From assembly GCA_002898675.1 (NCBI GenBank), contig BEHW01000106.1, positions 1 through 6,747 of the forward strand: a stretch of DNA of 6,747 bases, read 5' to 3'. A program made the translations under genes and the position numbers. The notes under the pieces are model-generated. The model saw only the letters and a program-made list of their open reading frames with translations. It searched no databases and had not been told where the DNA came from. Shown piece by piece: positions 1 to 6,232 of the stretch (positions are counted from its first letter, which is position 1; each line of letters begins with the position of its first letter). This stretch comes from a bacterium HR20. Lineage in GTDB: Bacteria; Bacteroidota; Ignavibacteria; Kapaibacteriales; NICIL-2.

Positions 1-1
1 C

Positions 2-1231
2 TACCGCCTCGGTGACTACACGAACGCTGCAGAGCACTTCCGTTCGTTTGTGCGCAGCTTCCCCGAATCCCCCATTGCCGATGATGCCCTCTACAACATC
101 GCGTGGATTCGGATGCTCCAGGGCAAATGGGACGACGCTATCGCAATGTTCAACACGCTGCTGCGGAGCTATCCCAATAGCGAGCTTGCACCAGCCGCAC
201 GGTTCTACATCGCTCAATGCACCTACAACAGCGGGCAATACGTTCGCGCCATTGACTTGTACCGGCAATTTTTGGCAGACTACCCATCGAGTTCGCTAGC
301 AGGACAAGCAATCGAAGCCATTCAGGATGCCTACATCAATCTCGGCCAGGATTCGCTCGCAGTCGAGGTCGCGCGGGAGTACATCGAGCGCAATCCCACA
401 TCCGAACAGAGCGCGCAGATCGCCTTTCGTACAACCGATATTTTCGTCCGCAATCGCGACTTTTCCTCCGCGATAAAGGAATACGAACGTTTCATCGAGC
501 AGTACCCAAGCAGTCGCTACGTCCCCGATGCTCTCTACGGCTTGCTCAAAAGCTTGCTCGAACTTGGCAAGGCAGACGATGCCGAACGGGTCCTCCGCCG
601 ATTGGTGCAGCACTACGACTCCAGCCAAGCTACCGAACTGGCGCTGGTGGATATGGCAACCTACTGGGCATCGAATTCCTTTAGCCAGCGTGCGGATTCA
701 CTCTTTTCGGTTGTGATGACGCGCTACCCTGGAACTCAAAGCTTTGCCCGTGCAGCGTTCGAGCGCGCACGGATTGCGCTCGCACGTGGGGATTCAACAT
801 CGGCGCTGGCGCTGTGGCGTCTGGCAACAACTGGTGCAGGAGAATATGCCTATCAGGCGTACTACCGACTCGGCATGTGGTACCGTGAGCGGGGATCGAG
901 CGACACTGCACGCGCCATGTTCCGTCCGATCATTGGCTACAACGACAACCCTCCGCTGGCAGCAGAAGCAGCCTATCGCATCGGCGAGCTATGGCAACGC
1001 GAAGGAAACTGTGCAGCGGCTGCTGATACATTCTCCCTTGTGTTAGACCGCTTCGAAGGCATCGAGGATTGGTACACCCTTTCGTTGCTGGGGCTTGCTG
1101 AGTGCGCAGAAACGCAAGGCGATCGCGCAAAAGCACGCCAGCTTTACCAGACAATCATGATCCTCCGCCCCGACGATGATTTTGGTCGCACCGCTGCTGC
1201 TCGACGACGACGATTGGAGAAACGGCCATGA
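2..1231 (+). CDS. TPR-repeat protein, 5'-truncated by the window edge
   Basis: The reading frame is open from base 2 to a TGA at 1229-1231, giving 409 visible residues. The true start lies upstream; an in-frame GTG at 50 sits inside a TPR helix and is not a credible start. The protein is an array of tetratricopeptide repeats. Each ends in an aromatic-Pro or similar pair (FP, YP, YP, NP, YP, YD, YP) at visible residues 20, 57, 94, 131, 168, 205 and 242, a period of about 37 residues. At least two or three more degenerate repeats follow to about residue 390. The C-terminus is very basic, with four consecutive Arg. TPR arrays are protein-protein scaffolds; this Tyr-Pro-ending type is common in periplasmic or outer-membrane-associated proteins such as the CpoB/YbgF and BamD groups, but I cannot assign it to a named family. 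No signal peptide can be seen because the N-terminus is missing. The stop overlaps the next gene's start (ATGA), which suggests translational coupling with the barrel protein. The TPR call is firm; the function is unknown. Confidence 0.85.
   Translation, partial: YRLGDYTNAAEHFRSFVRSFPESPIADDALYNIAWIRMLQGKWDDAIAMFNTLLRSYPNSELAPAARFYIAQCTYNSGQYVRAIDLYRQFLADYPSSSLAGQAIEAIQDAYINLGQDSLAVEVAREYIERNPTSEQSAQIAFRTTDIFVRNRDFSSAIKEYERFIEQYPSSRYVPDALYGLLKSLLELGKADDAERVLRRLVQHYDSSQATELALVDMATYWASNSFSQRADSLFSVVMTRYPGTQSFARAAFERARIALARGDSTSALALWRLATTGAGEYAYQAYYRLGMWYRERGSSDTARAMFRPIIGYNDNPPLAAEAAYRIGELWQREGNCAAAADTFSLVLDRFEGIEDWYTLSLLGLAECAETQGDRAKARQLYQTIMILRPDDDFGRTAAARRRRLEKRP
1216..1220 (+). promoter_or_regulatory. 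Ribosome binding site for the barrel gene
   Basis: A GGAGA sits 7 nt before the ATG at 1228, inside the last codons of the TPR gene. It supports this start, which also gives a well-formed signal peptide. It is the only clear Shine-Dalgarno sequence among the four starts visible here, which makes it notable at an overlapping junction. Confidence 0.6.
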
Positions 1232-2814
1232 ACGTTTATCGCATCACGCTCGCACTTGCACTGCTGGGAACGACGCTGGCTGCCCAACAGCAGCGCGGCG
1301 AGCCGATTGATTTCATGACCATCGTCATCGAAGGCAAAGAGACGCTCTTTCTGCCAAAAAGCCTTGTCAAGCATCCGCCTGAGCCACCTCCGCCATACAC
1401 GCAGCGCGAGCTCGATAGCATCAACCCACTGGAGAAAACTCCACTCTTTCGCAGCGAACCACTAGAGTACCAGCGACGAATTCTCCAGCCGAGTGACGAA
1501 ACACTTACCCTTACTGCACACGCAGGTCTCTACGGTTTTGCCGGACTGGATGCACTCTACCAAACACAGGTGGATCAGTACACGCTCGACCTTCGCGGGA
1601 CACTTGACCGCGGCGGTCCATACCGTCCGAACGCTGATTACTTCCGCACACATTTCCGTGCACTCGCCCGAACTGCAACGCAGGCAGCCCCCGACGCTCC
1701 ACGCATGATGGGCAATGGCATGCTGGATGTGCAGACGCGCACCTACCGGCTCTTTGCAGTGCCTTCCGCACCAGAACGTTCAGCACAAACGATTGCGCTG
1801 GCGCTCCAGCAGCAATACAGCGGCGGTACCACTCTACCTTACCACGCTGCGTTCGAGCTACACCATACTCGGCTCCGCCAGATGGACTCGAGCACGACAA
1901 ATGAAACCGAGCTTCGCGCACGCGCAAGTAGCATGCCATTGCACGTTGATAACGTCGTGCTCGGCGCACGTGCCGATCTAAGCGTGCGGAACTATCGCGG
2001 AACAGCGCTGCACTTCCACACCCTGGCGCTGTCTGGTTCGTATGCTGATTCAGCGTTTGCTGTGGAAGCGCAACTCGGCGCACAGCTTGGGACAACATCG
2101 TGGCACACGACGGAGTTTATGCCACTTGCCGATGTTCGTGCTCGGTGGCGTATTCTGTCGTGGCTCTGGCTTGATGGCCGCTTGCAAAGCTCGATGACGC
2201 CTGTGTATTTCCGCAATGAACTTGCTCGCTGCCCCTACCTGAGCGACACCGCTGCAATTGGTCTGCAACTGAGTCCCTACCAACTCGACGCAGAGATCAC
2301 GATCATCCCATCGTCCCAGCTCCAAGTTTCGGCAAACCTCCAGCTCTCTTCATTCTCCGAGGCGCCGTATCCCGAACCACAAGGAGATGGCACCTTTGCT
2401 CTCCGCTATGCACCCTGGACGCAACGGACGATTGAGCTCCGTGGTCGCTATACCCCAAACAGCCAAGACTTCCTCCGTGCTACGGTCCGCGTGCTCGATG
2501 CAACCTTCGACGACGGCAGCCGAGTGCCGTACCGCCCGGAGTTTACAGCGGACATCGAGTACGGGAAAGCAATCACCGAACGTCTGATTGCATCAGTTCG
2601 CACGGGCTATGTTTCGTCCCGCCGTGCAAGCGCTCAACGCACCGACCGGTTACAAGGCTACCTTGTTATCGCAGCACGAGGAGAATACAGGCTCAACAGC
2701 GTACTTTCTGTAACTGCCATGCTCGACAACCTTGCCGGCAGTACTATTGAGCTCTGGCAAGGCTACATCGAGCGTAGTAGTTTTGTCGGCATCGGTTTGG
2801 CAGTACGGTTCTAA
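1228..2814 (+). CDS. Outer-membrane beta-barrel protein with signal peptide
   Basis: The product has 528 residues. Residues 1-19 form a short Sec signal peptide (Arg at 5, a Leu/Ala-rich core, Leu-Ala-Ala before a run of Gln), with likely cleavage near residue 19 and no lipobox Cys. After a proline-rich segment (about 49-57, several Pro and Glu), the rest from about residue 92 is alternating hydrophobic/polar segments with aromatic edges, typical of amphipathic transmembrane strands. The protein ends in a strand finishing Val-Arg-Phe; a terminal Phe is the classical outer-membrane barrel signal read by the Bam complex. The last 100 residues (a Pro-Tyr-Arg-Pro-Glu motif near 434-438, then Asp-Asn-Leu near 500 and a Gly-Tyr near 512) resemble the last strands of TonB-dependent receptor barrels. 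No TonB box or plug domain is recognisable, and the length is short for a full receptor. It is probably an outer-membrane channel or assembly protein; the substrate is unknown. It overlaps the TPR gene by 4 nt and lies 18 nt before the SPOR gene. The barrel call is fairly sure; a receptor relationship is only suggestive. Confidence 0.8.
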   Translation: MNVYRITLALALLGTTLAAQQQRGEPIDFMTIVIEGKETLFLPKSLVKHPPEPPPPYTQRELDSINPLEKTPLFRSEPLEYQRRILQPSDETLTLTAHAGLYGFAGLDALYQTQVDQYTLDLRGTLDRGGPYRPNADYFRTHFRALARTATQAAPDAPRMMGNGMLDVQTRTYRLFAVPSAPERSAQTIALALQQQYSGGTTLPYHAAFELHHTRLRQMDSSTTNETELRARASSMPLHVDNVVLGARADLSVRNYRGTALHFHTLALSGSYADSAFAVEAQLGAQLGTTSWHTTEFMPLADVRARWRILSWLWLDGRLQSSMTPVYFRNELARCPYLSDTAAIGLQLSPYQLDAEITIIPSSQLQVSANLQLSSFSEAPYPEPQGDGTFALRYAPWTQRTIELRGRYTPNSQDFLRATVRVLDATFDDGSRVPYRPEFTADIEYGKAITERLIASVRTGYVSSRRASAQRTDRLQGYLVIAARGEYRLNSVLSVTAMLDNLAGSTIELWQGYIERSSFVGIGLAVRF

Positions 2815-2832
2815 CCGCTCCTTCCCTCCACG

Positions 2833-3969
2833 ATGGATGAGTTCCTGCTCGAGACTCTTCACTCTGTATCGAGTGAGTATGCCACCGAAACGGGAGAGCA
2901 TTTCCTTCTCGATCGGCTCGAGCGGTATCCCGGCAAACTGCCGTTCGCACCTACAACAGCTCCACAACCAAATGAGACCGACACAACTTCTCCCCAGGAG
3001 CCTGCTCCAGCGCCGCTTCAACTCGATCCAGCATTTGCGGCAGAAATTGCCGCTGAGGTCGAGCGTAGCCGAATGCGTCGCTCCGCACCGAGCGAAGATC
3101 CACTCGCACGGTTAGCAGAACAACTCGAAGCATTCGAACTCACCAGAGCGGAACGTACTGAGCCTATCGGCGACGAGCAATCACCCTCTGAACCCACCGC
3201 TACGCAGAATAGCACTCACCCTGGGGATGAATTCGCCGAAGAGCACGCAACAGAAGACCATGCCGCTGGATCTACTGCGCCACATCAGCCCCAGCATCGG
3301 CGTACCACCGTGTTGGTCGCAATCGGCATGCTGGTTGCAATTGTGGCTAGTGTAGTTCTCTTTCGCCAGCAGTGGTTGAACCACTTGATCGGCAGCAGCA
3401 CTTCTGATACTACCCGAGCATCAACATCGGGCGCTTCACCGACCGCTCCAGCTCTCAATCCGCAGATGGAATCGCAGCAACAGGAGTCTGCTTCCGGTGG
3501 AGAACAGCGCAACTCCACAACTGTGACCGATACGCCCGCTGCTCAAACGCAGCGTGACTCGATCGAAGCTCCTATAGCGAAAGCGGCGCCAACAAGCCGA
3601 GCAACCAGCACCGCCTCACCATCCAGACCACATCGCACGCCCGTAGCATCAGCACCAGCCAAGAGTGCAGAGGACCGACCCAATGACGTTGCAATCATAG
3701 AGCCACCAACGCTTCCGCCACCGAAAAGTGACGGGACGTTCGTCATACAGCTTTGCTCGACTCCATCATACACCGATGCACTGCGCTGGAAACGCTATGC
3801 TGAAGAACGCGCATCCGGCAAGCAAGTCACAATCACTGAACGCACAATCCGCCAGCAGACGTACTACCGAGTCCGAGTGGGCGTGTATGGCTCCCTGGTA
3901 GAAGCAGAGCAAGCTGCACGCTCGCTTGGCCTAAGTTTAGCCGATGTTTGGATCGTGCAAATCAAATAG
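2833..3969 (+). CDS. Single-pass membrane protein with C-terminal SPOR domain
   Basis: The product has 378 residues. Residues 1-157 are a mostly polar, Glu/Pro/Thr-rich region predicted to be cytoplasmic, with a probable helix at about 66-104. One transmembrane helix follows at about 158-177, preceded by Arg-Arg (156-157), which favours an N-in, C-out topology. A long low-complexity linker rich in Ser, Thr, Ala, Pro and Gln runs from about 187 to 298. The last 77 residues (302-378) match a SPOR domain: a first strand Phe-Val-Ile-Gln-Leu, a helix with Ala and Trp, then Tyr-Tyr-Arg-Val-Arg-Val-Gly-Val-Tyr and a final helix and strand. SPOR domains bind glycan strands of peptidoglycan stripped of stem peptides, often at division sites, so this protein probably links the inner membrane to the cell wall. 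The usual Gly after Gln-Leu is Cys (308). The ATG at 2833 is the first possible start after the barrel gene and has no Shine-Dalgarno sequence. FtsN and DamX have the same general architecture, but there is no specific similarity to either beyond the SPOR domain. Confidence 0.88.
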   Translation: MDEFLLETLHSVSSEYATETGEHFLLDRLERYPGKLPFAPTTAPQPNETDTTSPQEPAPAPLQLDPAFAAEIAAEVERSRMRRSAPSEDPLARLAEQLEAFELTRAERTEPIGDEQSPSEPTATQNSTHPGDEFAEEHATEDHAAGSTAPHQPQHRRTTVLVAIGMLVAIVASVVLFRQQWLNHLIGSSTSDTTRASTSGASPTAPALNPQMESQQQESASGGEQRNSTTVTDTPAAQTQRDSIEAPIAKAAPTSRATSTASPSRPHRTPVASAPAKSAEDRPNDVAIIEPPTLPPPKSDGTFVIQLCSTPSYTDALRWKRYAEERASGKQVTITERTIRQQTYYRVRVGVYGSLVEAEQAARSLGLSLADVWIVQIK

Positions 3970-3995
3970 ACGAATCTTTCACCGTTGCATACAGG

Positions 3996-4787
3996 ATGCA
4001 GCGTTACACCGAACAGAGCAAGCTCGAACTCCGCATTCGAATTCCGTGGGACAGCAACACAGCTAAAGGCTTCGTCGCTGCTGTTTCCCTATTGGCTCTG
4101 TTGGGGTTGCTTGTCGGCACGCTTCCCCCACCGAAGGAGAAACCTCCAGTGCTACCATACGAAGTGCTTGCAACGATGAACTTCGGTGCGGGTGATGGGA
4201 CTGGCGGAAGCAAAGGAAACCTTTCTCCCGAAGGACTCACGCAACGAGCTCGTCGCAGTGCAGCACTTCTCGAAGATGCACAACGTTCGGCTCCACGCTC
4301 GCGACACGTTGCCCGCCGCACGCCATCGAGCCAGGAAGGCGGCCGCTTTACGCCGGTAGCCAGCGATGCTACGCGAAAATCACGCACGCAAGATTCAGTA
4401 ACTGGACGCAATGTTGCTGATGGCAACAGTCGCACTACCATCGGGGATCGCCAAGGCTCGGCGCAGGGAACAGGCCGAGGCACAAGTGGCTCGGGCCAAG
4501 GCGCAGGACTTGGGTTAGGAGACATCGAATGGGGTGGCGGCGGTGGTGCAATCGTTGTGCGGAAAGTCATCCCGACTGCTCCAGAAAATCTTGCACGCTC
4601 AACGATCGTCAAGCTGCGATTCCTTGTTTCGCCGCAGGGCGACGTCATTGACGTACGTCCACTTGTACGCGGTGCGCCAGAAGCCGAAAGCGCAGCAATT
4701 CGTGCGTTGCGCCAATGGCGCTTTCGTCCACTCAAAGCCGATAGCGTGCTCGTCGGCATCATCACCTTCCGATTCGACGTCAACTGA
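3996..4787 (+). CDS. TonB-family (energy-transducer-like) protein
   Basis: From the ATG at 3996 the product has 263 residues. There is a short basic cytoplasmic N-terminus, one transmembrane helix at about 24-42, and a brief Pro/Lys segment (Pro-Pro-Pro-Lys-Glu-Lys-Pro-Pro, 44-51). A long Ser/Arg/Gly-rich linker ends in a glycine-dense stretch (about 154-185), and a TonB C-terminal domain occupies about 187-263. That domain shows the family pattern: a strand Val-Lys-Leu-Arg-Phe-Leu-Val, Ser-Pro-Gln-Gly-Asp-Val, a helix ending Ala-Leu-Arg-Gln-Trp-Arg-Phe-Arg-Pro-Leu, then a last strand. TonB proteins use proton-motive force through ExbB/ExbD to drive outer-membrane receptors; no exbB or exbD is in the window. 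A longer form from TTG at 3948 would add 16 residues and overlap the SPOR gene by 22 nt. Neither start has a good ribosome site; the ATG puts the helix in the usual place. The gene joins the flippase gene through TGATG. TonB_C-like domains also occur in proteins that do not energise transport, so the energising role is inferred. Confidence 0.85.
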   Translation: MQRYTEQSKLELRIRIPWDSNTAKGFVAAVSLLALLGLLVGTLPPPKEKPPVLPYEVLATMNFGAGDGTGGSKGNLSPEGLTQRARRSAALLEDAQRSAPRSRHVARRTPSSQEGGRFTPVASDATRKSRTQDSVTGRNVADGNSRTTIGDRQGSAQGTGRGTSGSGQGAGLGLGDIEWGGGGGAIVVRKVIPTAPENLARSTIVKLRFLVSPQGDVIDVRPLVRGAPEAESAAIRALRQWRFRPLKADSVLVGIITFRFDVN

Positions 4788-4789
4788 TG
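4785..4789 (+). other. TGATG stop/start junction
   Basis: The TGA stop of the TonB-like gene (4785-4787) shares its A with the ATG of the flippase gene (4787-4789). Such one-base overlaps usually mean that ribosomes terminating on the first gene re-initiate on the second. No Shine-Dalgarno sequence precedes this ATG, which fits coupling. Confidence 0.75.
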
Positions 4790-6232
4790 CAGAATACCGA
4801 TGCGGCACGGAGCTTTGGCCGAGCGAGCGGCATTTTGCTCGTGGGACAGCTTGCCTACTATGCCATCTACCTTGTCAGCATTCGCACGATCTTGAGCACA
4901 CTCCCGAAAGCCGAAAACGGAGTGCTCACGCTCGTCCAGCAATGGACTGCAGCTGCATTCTCCATCACGATGATGAATGGCTACAACACGCTCATCGTTC
5001 ACCGCCTTCGTGTGGAGCCTTCCCACACAGCGTTGTTTTCGACGCTTGTATGGCTGCGTAGTGGGATTGCTCTTGGAACAGCTGCTGCGGTCGCTGCCTG
5101 TCTCTACGCTATTGGCGATGTTCCAGTGAGCATATCACTGGTTGGGGCAGCTGCAACAGTTGTCCTCTCGCGCGGGATGGCGTTGCGCACAACATTGGAA
5201 CTGCCACTTCAATCCCAGATGCGATTTGGCAGCATCGCTGCGCTAAGCATCCTCGATGTCCTGCTCTTGGCAGCGTTGCTTGTGGTCTGTCAAGCCAATC
5301 TGAGTGCGGCAAGTGTCCTCGTGTTGCAACTGGTTAGTGCGCTGCCAAGTTTTCTACTGCTCGCAGTTCTGGCTGTGCGAGCAGGGATGCTCCGACTCTT
5401 GTTCGATCGCTCTGCACTCGCCAGCCTTTTCCACACCGCACGCCCCCTCGGATTCCTTGCCCTCTTCCTTTCGCTCCACACAATGCTCGACCTTGCTATT
5501 CTCCGGCTTGCTGGCACCCCAACGATAGTCGGCGTCTTCGGTGCATCGAGCTACGCAGCGCTTCCTGCAAACGTGTTGATGGGAATTCTCTGGTCACCGC
5601 TTGTACCGTTGCTGAGCAGCAAACTCCATGCTGATCGCAACGGAGCAATCGAACATACCCAAGACGCACTTCGGCTTGCAACCGCAACGATCGGGATCAT
5701 CGCGTGTGTCGTTGCTGCTGCAGCACCACTTGTTGTCGAACTCCTCACTGGCGGTACCTATCGAGACCACATCGGGATCTTCGCACTGCAATCGTGGCTC
5801 GGTATGCTGACTGCAATTGTGTTCGCTATCCAGCATCTTGGGACGTTGCTCGAGCAGTACCGCATCGCTACTGCTGCGGTCGCAATGCTTGCACTCGGTT
5901 CGTTGCTGTTCGATTGGTGGTTGGTTAGAGCATATGGCGCCGAGGGGATCGTCTTGGCGAAAGCGGCTTCGCACCTATTGGCTATCGGATGCGCATCCTG
6001 GCTCTTTGCGCGCAGTGGAATTGTTGCGCTGGCACGGATGCTTGTTCGGCTGACACTCTGGTCGTTGATTGCTGGCGGCGCAATTGCACTTGCCCAGCAA
6101 CAAGCAATGTGGCTCGTGCAAGGGTGTATCGTGGTTCTTGGAGCAGCAGGTTCTGCAGTAGCGTTCGGGATTGTTCGCCGCAGCGACACCGCAATCCTCC
6201 GGCGGATGTTGCCGTTTCACTCTTCTGCGTAG
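4787..6232 (+). CDS. Polytopic MOP-superfamily flippase (polysaccharide/lipid exporter-like)
   Basis: The product has 481 residues and is almost entirely hydrophobic, with roughly 12-14 transmembrane helices (approximately 13-34, 48-63, 84-107, 113-129, 150-168, 174-198, 215-236, 246-277, 296-319, 330-350, 359-379, 385-407, 413-437 and 442-463). Length and helix number fit the MOP superfamily, PST/Wzx branch, which flips lipid-linked oligosaccharides from the cytoplasmic to the periplasmic face. Supporting signatures are Arg33 followed by a Lys-Ala-Glu-Asn-Gly segment after helix 1, the place where Wzx-type proteins have Gly-Pro-x-x-Tyr-Gly, and Tyr-Gly-Ala-Glu-Gly (383-387) before helix 12, matching the family's loop motif. 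I see no MurJ-specific signature. The substrate could be an O-antigen, capsule, enterobacterial-common-antigen-like or other glycan; no glycosyltransferase is in the window to decide. It is translationally linked to the TonB-like gene and converges with lptB, overlapping it by 16 bp. Confidence 0.8.
   Translation: MQNTDAARSFGRASGILLVGQLAYYAIYLVSIRTILSTLPKAENGVLTLVQQWTAAAFSITMMNGYNTLIVHRLRVEPSHTALFSTLVWLRSGIALGTAAAVAACLYAIGDVPVSISLVGAAATVVLSRGMALRTTLELPLQSQMRFGSIAALSILDVLLLAALLVVCQANLSAASVLVLQLVSALPSFLLLAVLAVRAGMLRLLFDRSALASLFHTARPLGFLALFLSLHTMLDLAILRLAGTPTIVGVFGASSYAALPANVLMGILWSPLVPLLSSKLHADRNGAIEHTQDALRLATATIGIIACVVAAAAPLVVELLTGGTYRDHIGIFALQSWLGMLTAIVFAIQHLGTLLEQYRIATAAVAMLALGSLLFDWWLVRAYGAEGIVLAKAASHLLAIGCASWLFARSGIVALARMLVRLTLWSLIAGGAIALAQQQAMWLVQGCIVVLGAAGSAVAFGIVRRSDTAILRRMLPFHSSA
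6217..6232. other. Convergent 3' overlap of the flippase and lptB genes
   Basis: The flippase TAG (6230-6232, plus strand) lies inside lptB, and the lptB TGA (6219-6217, minus strand) lies inside the flippase gene, so 16 bp encode the ends of both proteins. There is no intergenic space and no hairpin followed by a T-run on either strand. Any transcription terminator must lie inside coding sequence, or the transcripts overlap. Confidence 0.9.

Noticed and set aside
1511..2098. Antisense open frame (195 codons) opposite the barrel gene
   Set aside because: Composition is Arg/Cys/Ala-heavy and no family is recognisable, while the plus strand has a signal peptide and barrel strands.
4004..5026. 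Long antisense open frame (340 codons) opposite the TonB-like and flippase genes
   Set aside because: The translation is rich in Arg, Ser and Pro with no domain or membrane pattern; it mirrors the Gly/Ser/Arg linker of a gene with strong family evidence on the other strand.
4787..6232. MurJ (lipid II flippase) as the identity of the polytopic protein
   Set aside because: I do not see MurJ's typical N-terminal sequence or its conserved charged residues; the loop motifs fit the Wzx/PST branch better.
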